Origin: Polydactylus sextarius
Lineage: Eukaryota > Chordata > Actinopteri > Polynemidae
Length of the DNA: 64,000 nucleotides
NCBI GenBank assembly: GCA_016801845.1
Contig: CM028916.1
Location: 18,289,514-18,353,513 of the forward strand
Direction: 5' to 3'
The translations under genes and the position numbers were made by a program. Of this stretch, positions 38,201 through 48,865 are shown piece by piece. The notes beneath the pieces are model-generated. The model was given only the letters and a program-made list of their open reading frames with translations, did no database searches and was not told the origin of the DNA. The stretch's first letter is position 1; each line of letters begins with the position of its first letter.

Positions 38201-40016
38201 TTTTCCCTCCTAGATTGGATTTTGCCAGTGGCTCTGGTACATTTATACAATAAAACTTATATTTTAGGTTACACCCTGTCAAACAGGCTACCATCCTGTG
38301 AAATCTCTCTCCTTTGAAGATTTGATCACATTCTCTTCAAATCTCAGAACATACTGCCAACCATCACTTTATATACAAACCCAATCGTTGTCTTTCCCGC
38401 AGGCTATGAATGAGATATGTGAGGAAAATTGGCATGTTGCAGGTGCGCATGAAAATGGCTTTCAAGCCTCGTGGACAGCTTTCACTGTGGCTAATGTTTC
38501 ATTCAGCTAGCATGATTAAGCGATGTGCTGATTTTGTATCAACAAGATCAAATTTGTGTAAATACCGTAAGCAGGTGCACCCGAAGGAAATGAGGTTTCT
38601 GAAGCAGATGTTATGTCTGTCCATGCATGTGATAGTCTAAGAGTCAGAGTCAGAGTCATCTTTACCTCATGTTTGCCCTTCATCCGGCACACTCGAATGT
38701 CATTCTTATTGGATTCCCATGTCCTTTTCTGCCAAAGGAATGAACCAGTCAGAATATGTCTGCTTTGTGTGCACACATACATTATAGATTATTAGTGTGT
38801 GGCTGGTGTGTGTGTGTGTGTGTGTGTGTGTGTCTCACCTTGCTGTAGAACATCTCATCACCTGCCATGTTGTCCAGCTCCACTCTGTACAAGTCATCTC
38901 TACAAAACACAGCAAGTCAATTCAATTCAATTCAATTCAATTTATTTTATTTATATAGCGCCAGGTCATAAAAACATTTATCTCAAGGCACTTTACATAG
39001 AGAAACCCAACATTTCCACAATGAGCAAGCGCTTGGCAACAATGGAGAGGAAAAACTCCCTTTTAACAGGAAGAAACCTCCAGCAGAACCAGACTCAGAG
39101 TGGACGGTCATCTGCCTCGACCGGTTGGAGTGAAATGAAAACAGGGAAAAGAGAAGAGACAGAGGAAAAAGAGTGAGGAGGACGGGGGAGGAAGAAAAGA
39201 GGGAGACCAGGAAGAGACAGTAGAGAGTAGATGGTTACAGTCCATCACAATAGCTATTAAGATGTGTAATGTAGAATATAAACATTATTCAAAAATAATA
39301 TATGAAGTGTGAATTAGCTAATGATTTCCAGCTTTACAAAGGTTGAGCAACATGCAACATTTTTCCTCTGTGGTTGAACAGCAAATCCCATTGTTTTCAA
39401 TATATTGTCTTTTTAGTTCATTTCAATAGAAAAGGTCTTTGTTTTAGGATTTTATCCAACAGCAGATGTCATTTCTTTCATTAGTAAGTAAGAGCTAACA
39501 GAGTGGAGGTTTATTTTAATGCTCATTTGGCAGAGCTTGACGCATATATGGGAATGTATCATCTGTGTTGCACTAAACAGTGGCCTGCTTCATTCATGGC
39601 TGAATAGAAGTACTGCTGTTTTTGACTTATTTTTTATTTTTTTAAATCAGCATGTTATTTCTGTTCTGTTCAGTTCTGTTAGAATGCCACCTGTTTGGAT
39701 TTTTTGGACATGAATATGTTCTAGTCCAACAGGCTGACGCCATAGTGTTAAAATAGTCTGTGAGTCTGTGGTGAATTATATTATTTATTTGTGTTATTCT
39801 TTAAGTTTATTACTTTTCATTCCAGCACTGCTTTGAGCTATTTGTCTAAATGCTGTGATGCTATTCAACTGCATTCAAGAATAAAACTGTTATCATCTCA
39901 GAACGGAATATACACATATTTATCAATTAAGTATTAATTAATAAGATAATAATATATTCTCAAACCATTTGGGAAAATTGATTGTAAAACATTTTTGATA
40001 ACGGTGCAATACATAT

Positions 40017-40069
<53 letters not shown>

Positions 40070-41724
40070 ATATATATACATATATCCTATCCTATATGTG
40101 GAGTGCATAAGACTAAAAAGAACAAACAGCTTTTACTTGACATTTAACAAACAAGATTGAGAGCAACATCAGTGAAAATGTCGTGTGACAGCAGATGGAA
40201 TCCAGTGAAAGCAAAAAGGATATTGATATGAACATGTCAGTGAGGCACAGTTGGAGGCGGTTGCTGTTGGTTACCTGGCTCCTATGTAGAGTGTGCGGTT
40301 GACTTGGAGGACCGTCTGGATGTGCAGCTCTTGTCTCTGAGCTGAACGATGAGCTCTGCCCAGGAACACCGGATACCTCCTCACCACTGACGTGAACACA
40401 CGGACAGACGCAGGCAATGAAGTGCTTGCTAAAACATCTAGAAATTAAGTGTCTAGCTCAAGGATACTTTGACAGCTGAGGACAAAGAGAGCACTTTTCC
40501 CATCTATATTTACCAAAAAAGCTCCTGCAGAACATAAAATAGATCCGGTAACCTTCATTTTAATAGTGTCTTCACTCATTCTTGATGCTTTTCTTTGGCA
40601 AAACAAAGATAATGGGCAGAGATGAATGGAGTAGCATTTACAGCAGACACAAGCACTTTTACCCTCTCAGTGCTTTTGTATGTGGCTCCATAATGAGAAA
40701 ACTGTGTTTAATTACTATTGTTATATTTTCATTGCAAAGAAAACTATATCTCTCCTCCATCCTCCCTGCATTTCAGACAAATGAGAGTGTTAAGCTGAGG
40801 TGAGGAGAGAAAGTGGCAGTGTCAGACCCTGAGAAAGTTTTGAAGAGGAGGACAACAGTCTCCACAGGGAACCCTCATCATCAGGAGACAGATTGGGAAA
40901 ATGTCTCATTGTCCTTGACTACAGGGGAGGGAGAGAGGACATAGCGATCCATCTCCACCTGTCTCCTCGCCTTCTCTCTTCCAGCCCTCAGCCAGACAAA
41001 CCTTTTCTGTTTCGCCTCATCCAAACTGTCTCCTACTTTTTCATTCCTGCACCTCTCAACATCCATAACAATCCTTTTCTCTCATATTTATTAATGTAGT
41101 AATTCACCACAGAGGGATAAAGTGAAGTCTCTCTAGGGCGAAGAGGCCTGGTGCTAGCTGCTAGCACGACTAAAAATGCACAAAAGCAGCTCCACACCCA
41201 GGCGCTGACCCTTGACCCCTGATTTCCACATCTACCACGGAGCCATTCATCAATACTGCCACTGCTGCACACACACACACCACACCCACCCACCCACCCA
41301 CCCACCCACTCACATACACGCACACACCCACAGTCTTGTTTTCATGCCTTCAGGGGACATTTCATTGACTTGCATTCATTTCCTGGAGACTTTCCTGGAA
41401 ACCTTACCACTTGTCTAACCTTTATCTAAACCTAAACCTGAATCTTTAGTCATGTCTTCACCTTATTTTTTTGGTTTTTTACATTATGGGGACCTGCTTC
41501 TTGTCTCCATAAGGGAGGTATGTCCCCATAACAGAGTGTGTAGACAGGTTTAAATACGTACACAGACACACACACACACTCTCGCAGTGGGAGGGACACA
41601 TACCCTCTACGGGGACGTAGCTGAGTGGACTGGGCTCCTCAGGGAATGAGCCATCAGCTAGTTGAAGCAGCAGGAGGAGAAATGTGAGGGGAGGAGCCAC
41701 GGTCGCCATGGCAGCAGCACACAT
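29299..41724 (-). CDS. Class 6 transmembrane semaphorin (sema6b/6c-like), 16 coding exons
   Basis: Axon-guidance type membrane ligand/receptor acting through plexin-A partners. Exons in transcript order: 41724-41604, 40386-40275, 38899-38839, 38728-38666, 37096-36998, 36884-36794, 36589-36470, 35870-35782, 35689-35472, 35381-35250, 34972-34823, 34678-34502, 33846-33706, 32980-32903, 31710-31649, 30284-29299. All phases agree: 2700 nt, 899 aa. It has a signal peptide (LTFLLLLLQLADG) and a sema domain with GTNAFNPLC, RCPYDP, DSKWFREPYFV, YFFFRE, RVARVCK and LNCSIPGD. A PSI domain (SCLASRDPYCGW) and the class-6 segment EYGNTTSHLGDC follow. One TM helix lies at about 588-614, and the roughly 285-aa proline-rich tail includes LPTPEHTP and PLPPPSMPPPS. 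There is no Ig or thrombospondin domain, which excludes classes 3, 4 and 5. Met6 (ATG at 41709, GCCATGG context) may be the true start. SEMA6B, 6C and fish 6E cannot be separated by eye. Confidence 0.9.
32869..32893. repeat. (GT)n microsatellite beside the PSI exon
   Basis: The GT run ends about 10 bases from the donor of exon 14. A (CA)n run at 33018-33035 lies on the other side, so the exon is bracketed by complementary dinucleotide tracts. Confidence 0.85.
33163..33387 (-). other. Open frame in the semaphorin intron, unidentified
   Basis: A 74-codon frame on the sense strand of the semaphorin, between the two PSI exons. It includes YFEPDYEQPYITHGYSNLNQ and lacks low-complexity character. 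I do not recognise it, and no clear flanking acceptor was verified. It may be a retroelement relic or chance. Confidence 0.2.
38808..38833. repeat. (GT)n microsatellite
   Basis: Abuts the donor of semaphorin exon 3. Confidence 0.9.
38918..39160 (+). mobile_element. Common teleost interspersed repeat
   Basis: Starts with tandem AATTC units, then TTTATATAGCGCCAGGTCA, CTCAAGGCACTTTACAT, AAACTCCCTTTTAACAGGAA, GAAACCTCCAGCAGAACCAG and CGACCGGTTGGAGTG. I recall this consensus as abundant in teleosts. It sits in the intron between semaphorin exons 2 and 3. Its class is not certain. Confidence 0.65.
39869..40013 (+). repeat. Dispersed repeat, copy 1
   Basis: About 145 bp beginning CTGCATTCAAGAATAAAACT and ending GGTGCAATAC. 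It recurs in the same orientation at 54764-54907 with only scattered differences. Here it lies in the semaphorin intron 2-3. I do not recognise the family. Confidence 0.75.
40018..40068. repeat. (TA)n-(TG)n compound microsatellite
   Basis: TA units run directly into TG units just after dispersed repeat copy 1. Confidence 0.9.
41279..41310. repeat. (CCCA)n tandem repeat
   Basis: Six or more CCCA units between CA-rich stretches, about 0.3 kb downstream of semaphorin coding exon 1. Confidence 0.85.
41338..41582 (+). repeat. Teleost repeat associated with CA microsatellites
   Basis: Contains GGGGACATTTCATTGACTTG, TTTCCTGGAGACTTTCCTGG, AACCTAAACCT-like units, ATTATGGGGACCTG, CCCCATAA and a final CA run. 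This layout matches a well-spread fish repeat. It lies directly downstream of semaphorin coding exon 1. Confidence 0.6.
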
Positions 41725-41833
41725 GCACTGTTAACAAAGAGAGATGAGAGAGAAAAAATTCATTGTGGCACACTGTATATGTCTGTGTGTGACATTTTAA
41801 TAGATTTCTGAGCACAGAGGAATTTCAACAGGT

Positions 41834-41834
41834 T

Positions 41835-41861
<27 letters not shown>
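41834..41861. repeat. (GT)n microsatellite
   Basis: GT run ending in GCGCGCACGTG. Confidence 0.9.
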
Positions 41862-41866
<5 letters not shown>

Positions 41867-42340
41867 CGTGTGTGTGGTGTGAGGACAGGGTCAGCAGTGC
41901 AGCAGGGTGGCTCTTGCCACCAACCTGGCATTAGCAGGGAGATAATGTGCATCTTTTGTCTGGTTTACTGGTGTAATGAGAAGTTTTTGTCAGAAATGTC
42001 AATCTATTGTGGAACAGTTTGAATTGAAAGGGATTCTCACAGCCATATAACACAACAAGAGACAAAAACATTCACAGGATTACAAAGCCACTTTGTGTGG
42101 TAATGTTCCCTTTCACTAATTGTGTTGCTATATGGACATATGGTGGCTATATTACTGGTAATTAGAAACAAAAGAGGAAGGAGGTGGCCTTTATAAATCA
42201 CAGAGTAAATGAAGGGAGTGACTCAGGGAAGCTGGACAATGTCTCTTTAAAGGTCAAAAGTCAAGAATGCCTTAAATCATGAGCAAGGAAAGGGGGTGGG
42301 GGGGCGATTGTGGTCTTTAAAAAGTTAAGAGGCCACAAAA

Positions 42341-42342
42341 GG

Positions 42343-42399
<57 letters not shown>
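42341..42399. repeat. (CT)n-(CA)n compound microsatellite
   Basis: A short CT run followed by about 24 CA units. Confidence 0.9.
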
Positions 42400-42403
<4 letters not shown>

Positions 42404-45400
42404 AACACTAAATATCACAAATCACAACAACATTTCTATCAGTCTGATCTGGTCATTAGTATCTATTATCTCCTCACAATAAATACCATTACAAATACAA
42501 TTTCATGGCAATGCTGATATTTCAGTCTGGACCAAACAACAGAAGCTGCCATCTACAGAGCGGTGCTGCTAGCGTAGAAAAAAAAAAAAAAAAAAATAGT
42601 CATGCGAAAGAGGTCAAACAGTCAAAAAAAAGCTCTTATCCCATACATCAGCACCTTGCACCTATAAAACCAAAGCAGTGGAATTAAACTGCTGCACGTA
42701 AGTTACAGCCAGACATAAATTGTAACAGCCACACCACCAAACACATGTTTAAAATGTTGAAGGTTTCTTATGCATTTTACTCAAAATGCCCGTGGCCCGA
42801 GCTACACAGCTTGAATGGCAGATGAAGCTGTCTTTTATGAGAGACCACTTTGAAAAGGAAGAGGAGATGTAAAGAGAGGAAAACACTGAGGGAAGCAAAC
42901 AGGGTGTGGTACTCAGGTTTTTTGAAAAAAAAAAAAAAAAAAAAAGATGTTCCCATCAAATCAACCTGAATGTCATGTTCAACATTCACCCCAACCCCCC
43001 GCTTATTCCCATTCATCCTCCATCTCTCTAGCACCATCATCCCACCTCCTTTTTCTGTCTTTCTATCTCTAAGCGTGTTTGTTCCAGGATAAAACCCTGA
43101 CTGCTGTTTTTGGAGATAGAGTACCAGGTTTGAAAGGTAGATGTGTTTGTTGGTGAGGTGATGACATCTGCTATTTGAAGCTTTCAGATGCATCTAGAAG
43201 TAAAACGCATACACATATATACTTCACCTGCGTTCAGACTGTGCATGAGTTTGAGTGACAAGGTGTTTGAAGACTTCAGTGAGGCAATATAGGCTGCAGA
43301 CTATACACAAGGGGCCTCTTCAAATGAAATTGTAGCCCAGAGAGGCAGTGCAGGTTTGACATCTTTAAGCCTTCTCCTCATCAGACACACCAAAGCAGCC
43401 CCGGGGGGGTGGGAGGTTTGTTTCAACTGAATCTATTGGGATTCCCTGGAGTCGACCTGCTCCAGTCAGGTTTACGGTCAGCCTCATTTCATTATGGTCA
43501 TTTCATAAGGGACCCAAATTTAGCATTAAACCTCAAATGAAATTCTGTTTCCTTGTGAGGGTGAAAAGATGGAAAGGATTAAATAAATCCTGTTTCTGCT
43601 GTGATTAGCCATTAATTGGTTATGGGCTAGTTTTGCCACATTAATTGCTTGCTGCTGAATCCCACACCCCATCCCACACTATAACTCAAAGTCAAATATG
43701 AAAACACTGACACATTTTTCTGTTCACTGTGACATACACTTTCAAAGGATACTATTACCTATGATGTCCATTGTAAATAAATGTGCATAAATTTGCTTAG
43801 AAATCAGAGGAAAAAAGGCCCCAGATGTAAGTCCAGAACTTCTCTCGGAATCAACACATTTTTATTTTTTCTCCAGTGTCAAAGTAAAGCAATGAGGTTT
43901 GTCTGTAATTCTGTGGCTGCACTGCAATAAAGAGCAACTAATAGCTAATTTGGCATTTGTTTAATGTTTCCAAGAAGACAAAACGGAAACAAATAAAGAC
44001 TAAAAAATGTTTCAATTTGTAGCTCACAGCAAATCTCACTGACTATGACAAAATTATACTCAAGTGCACAATTATAATTAAGTGAGAGAAATAGTATGTG
44101 TTTTTTTTTTGTCTGACGTTCAAAGCTGAATATATACCTCTCTTACACACACACACTGCACATACAATATACTAAAACCCTGCAGCCAATCATTGATGAA
44201 GCCTCCTCATTAGAGTGCACATTGATTAAGGTTATTGATCCATAAGATAAACCATCAGATCTGGGCCAAGGCCAACAGATCAGAGCTCTGCTGCTGGTCA
44301 GTGCTATGACAAAAGCAGAATTCTTAGCACCCTGAGTTCTAAAAAGAGGTTTGGGGCAACACTTTGATGTCTGGATATCAAGTGTTGTAAGATTTCTCCT
44401 CTGAGCCGGGAGACAGAAAAGAGAGGATAAAAGATGGTTTGAGTACAAGACAAAAAAAAGAGCAAGAGAGATACTGCCAGCTCCAGACTTCCATCTCATC
44501 ACGCTATGAAAAAAAAAAACAGACCACTGGTGACAGGATGAGTATCAGGGAATCAAGGGAAGAGAGACGAGCGAGTGGGGAGAAGAAAGGGTGTTATGCT
44601 ATTCATGTCAGATCATGTTGGTGAGATAGAATTAAATGGTCTGACACTGACACGGTTATCATGGGATGCATGCAACAACGACGACGACGGCAGCCACACG
44701 GTGTAATCTAGCCTCATCAGGCAGCTCATTAGCAAATCACCTGCTAACTCTCACATCATTAACCAATGAGCAGGTCATCTGAAGAGACACAATCACCTGC
44801 TCTCACCTCTTATCACTTTGTCCATATGTTATGTCCCCATCAGCCAAACCTCATCTCAATTACATGCAGGTTTTTTCTCTGGTGTGCTGTCGTTCACCTG
44901 TCAAAGCTGATCTGACAGGAATGGCAGGAGGTGAACGGCATGCTGGGAATTTCTATACAACACTCCCAGTAAGTCAACAAGCTGTATATTGAGTGATTAT
45001 CTATTTAATATTTACCCCTGAACCCATCTTAAAATGCTTCACTGGCCTTTAGTATATATTGGACATGCTCATATTTGCACTGTGCATCTCAGCTATTAAA
45101 GCTGCTCAGCAAAGATCAATACACTTTCATCCTACCAAACAAGGACAAAATAAAAAGTGACGTCCATGTTCAGTGGCCATGAGAAAACACTGAGACATAA
45201 ATACAAATGGCCTCAGTCTAACTGAACCCAACGCTACTGTAGCGCAATGCAAGCTGCCGTTGGCGAGATGCTGGAGCTGTGACCTGCGCTGCACCCGATT
45301 AATCAATCCTCTGAAAGGAAAAGGAGCAGGACAGGTCGAATGTAAACCCATCATCCCGTGGAGTTGACATTTCACTCGTCACTGTATCTGTGCTTTGTTT

Positions 45401-45503
45401 TCTTAATGTGTCTTTGTGATTACAGGTCTACAGGCAGAAATCTCTCTCCTCTCCCTCTCCCGCTCTGTGTTTAGCTGCTGCAGCCACTCCACTCTGTGCC
45501 TTT

Positions 45504-45521
45504 GTTACCGTAGCAACCAAT
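45504..45521. promoter_or_regulatory. RFX X-box fused to a CCAAT box
   Basis: GTTACCGTAGCAAC (45504-45517) fits the palindromic RFX X-box GTTRCCNNRGYAAC at all defined positions. It overlaps by one base a CCAAT at 45517-45521. X-box next to NF-Y box is the arrangement of RFX-regulated promoters such as MHC class II and some ciliary genes. It lies in the semaphorin first intron, so it could mark an enhancer or an internal promoter. Confidence 0.5.
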
Positions 45522-47255
45522 AGCAAAGCCAGGCAGAGATGTTCTGTTGCAGTAGATGTAAAAAGCGAGCAGGGCGGGTTCGCTCGCTAACACATACATA
45601 CGTGTGAGCACAGATGCACACACACTCACACACACACTGATACTCTGATGCACACACACACACACACTCACACACACACACAGGCATTAACCCAGATCCA
45701 TGTACATTCATGAACACACACGGACACAGATCTAAAGGAGGTGGGGGTCCCCCCACTCTCAGCGAGGAGGGGGATGGGGGAGCTGCAAGTATTTTGTCTC
45801 CACATTATCCACACCCTGGCAAGACAGTGTGGCTCATTTGAAATCAATAGGTCAACAGCGGAAAATATCGTCTGAAAATATAAGTGCATTTATAATACAT
45901 CGATTAAGAAAAGATGCTTACTACAAAGTTTCTTTTTCATAGGATTTCCACCTCAATGATGTAATGTTTTAGCTAAATCTATCCAGTATATCTGAGTGAG
46001 CTGAGTAGTCATTACTCTGTGTTTATATAAAACCATTCAGAATCATTAAAGACGACGACTTTACTGGACACGAGGTCCAATGTCATGTCACAAACTTAAA
46101 GATAAGTCTGTTTTCATCAAAGCACTTCTTTTCAATGAGACTCTTGGACTTTTTATTGATTAACAATTTTTAAAAAGTTGGATTTGAAAGTATAAACTGC
46201 AAAAATGCTATAGTGCATCAACATGAAAATTCTTTACATCCTTTACATTCTCCTCTCATTTGTAACTCTCGCTCCTTGAGGACAGTATGCAGGTTAAAGC
46301 CCGGAATAAAGCAAGATGGCCTGAGGGTAGAGACACAGACACGGGCTAAACTGGGAGAAGTGGGTCACCTTCACACTTCAGTACTCCACCCCGTGAGCAC
46401 TATCGCTTCATTAAAACACTTAAAACCGATTTTCACTGAATATGGAAAGGGTGCGAACAAAACACAGCTGTAACAGATTTCAGAATGTTTTTCTTACTGC
46501 GCTGGTTCCAGACAACATTAATACACTTAGAAGTAGCGTAAGTAAACACTAAGTTCAGACAAACTGTTATGACTCAACAAAAATAAATCTCTCATGATTT
46601 ATCTGTCAACAACTCTAAGACATGCATCATGAATACTTAACACGTTACTCTCAGACATCTCTTTCAGGCTTTAAAAAACAAAGTTGCCAAGAGTTCATAA
46701 AATAAGTTTTGAAACAACATGATACCAACCAGGTTTTGAGATAATCTAGCTGCCGTCTTTGATGTACCAAGATGCATTTCACGCAAAATATTGCATAAGC
46801 TGCATATTTCAAAGCTTCTGCTCTAAAGACAAAGAGTTAATGTGGATGGAGCGGGGTTGTTTTGTAGTTTGGATTTCAGATCAGTGTTTGTTAATGAGCC
46901 TGTTTTTCAGCCCTTGATAAATATGTATGTAAAGACACTTGCTGTTCATGTATTTAAAGAAACTGTATGTTTTAATTCACTACAAAGACACCAGTGGAAA
47001 GAGTTAACTAAAACACGTGCTGACTCACTTTGACAGTCAAAATTTTTGGAAAAACAATATTCAACAACATGGATGAATGGATGAGGAACTGCATTGTAAG
47101 ACTGCCGTTCAATAAAATGTATAACAAACACATACATCTAAAGTAAATACCCAATTTTATACTGACAAGTTATAGATGGCCCACCTGCATCTATTATATT
47201 TAGTCTTGATGGTTTAAGTAGCTCATAACTCATATTCAACCTTATATTTAGACAA

Positions 47256-47550
47256 ATGCTTTGAGTTTTTGGGAAATATACTTATGTGCTTCCTGGTGGC
47301 GAGTCCTCATATCTGTCCTTTAAATATAAAGCCAGCCAGCAGCTAGCCAGCTTAGCTCAGCACAAACATGGCAAAATAAAAAATCTGCCTACTGGCATGT
47401 CTAAAGAGACCAGAGAGTAAAAACAATAGTTTCATGCTGGGTTATGTAGCGGACTGATTCTTGGCTTGGAGCAGTGACTTTTTGGAGTTTGTGCCTGTCA
47501 AACAATCTCAGCTAAGAAACAGGCTGGCACATAACCTGAACATAAAGCTA
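47256..47550. mobile_element. Degenerate copy of a teleost TIR element
   Basis: Shows TTTTTGGGAAATATACTTAT, CAGCTAGCCAGCTTAGCTCAG, AAAATCTGCCTAC and GGTTATGTAGCGGACTGATT. These are blocks of the same repeat family seen more completely at 61495-61776. The ends are eroded and the boundaries approximate. Confidence 0.5.
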
Positions 47551-48810
47551 TTACGTGATATTTTCCACTGTTTTTTGTATAGACAAAACAACATTAATTA
47601 ACACAAAGGTGTTATGTGTTAATTAATGAGCGTTTAGAAACACTGGTAGGTGTTTTTGACAGACCTGAGCTAGCTGTTTCCTTTGTTTTCAGTTTTTGCA
47701 CTAAGCTACGCGATCAGGCATGAAAATAAACTCTGAGAGAGAAAGTAAACTAATTCAACAAAATTTTTCAGTATTATTTTAATTGCACATAGTTGTACTA
47801 CAGTGTTTTTTCTTAGATTACTAGCTCAGCTGTTAGAAGCTGGTTAATTTCACATACTGGGGCTTCATTTCAAAATGGCTACAGTGGGAGTAATTATTTG
47901 TTATATTAGAAATCTCCCATAACAGGTTGAAAGAGTGGTGGAGCTGCATGGTATCAGGATCAAAAATAAACAAGCAGGAGTGAAGTGAAATGAAAACGTG
48001 GATATTTATTCAGGTTCACAGACCTGTACATGCTGTCATATGCAGATGCAATGGGGAAGTAAATATGCACACAGATATACGGTTCTCTCCACCCTCTTCA
48101 GCACTGGAATCACTATGTCAAGTCTTTATCTTATCGAAGTGGAGGCGATCTTCCCTCAAGAGGCTGCCTGTCTCCTCAGCACAGGTCTAATCAGAGTTAA
48201 GGGAATCTGTCTTTTACTGTTAAATATCCTAAAAAAACTGTTCATTCTACAGGGTCATTTATATGCTAATACAAAGGTTACCCCTGCATAGGCCTTTGAT
48301 GCAGCCGTGTGCTTTTAGGAAAGACAAAAAGAAATAGAAAGAAGAGAGAGATAGTAAGAGTGAATAAGTAAGGAAAGAGGGAGATGAAAAGAAGAGAAGG
48401 TAGAGAAGGAAGATGAAGGGGAAAAGAGCCAGAGACAGAGAGGAAGAGAAAGATATTCCCTTGGGGTAGTGCCATAGGTAATTAAAATAGGATGGACAGT
48501 GCTGGAGTCTAGCCAGAGAGAGCACCATCTCCCTTCAGACTTCTTCCCCAATCAGGCCTTCTGCCTTAAGCTAAATTGCTGCTAGTGTCAGGCACACAGT
48601 GGTGTATGGATGCAGTGAGTTATCACCTTATGGATAATGGACAGGTTCATACAATGGGAGAAACACAAAGCACAGAAACACAGGTGCAAAGCAATCAAAC
48701 ACTTTGCTTGCAACTAACAAGATTTGGGGAAAACAAAACAGGTAATGCATATTTTCTTGGTGCTGCACTGAGGCAGAAATGAACAGATACGCACATGAAA
48801 ACAACACTCA

Positions 48811-48863
<53 letters not shown>
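48811..48863. repeat. (CA)n microsatellite
   Basis: About 26 CA units in the semaphorin first intron. Confidence 0.95.

Positions 48864-48865
<2 letters not shown>

Noticed and set aside
37907..38317. 136-codon plus-strand frame
   Set aside because: Lies antisense in a semaphorin intron and is made of pyrimidine-rich sequence. No coding texture.
42777..43193. 138-codon minus-strand frame
   Set aside because: Includes a poly-Phe run from an A-tract and has no recognisable domain. Likely chance.
48259..48551. Ser/Leu/Phe-rich minus-strand frames
   Set aside because: Arise from a GA-rich purine tract on the plus strand.
48811..48863. CRISPR-like periodicity
   Set aside because: Simple CA dinucleotide repeat with no spacers. 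The genome is vertebrate.
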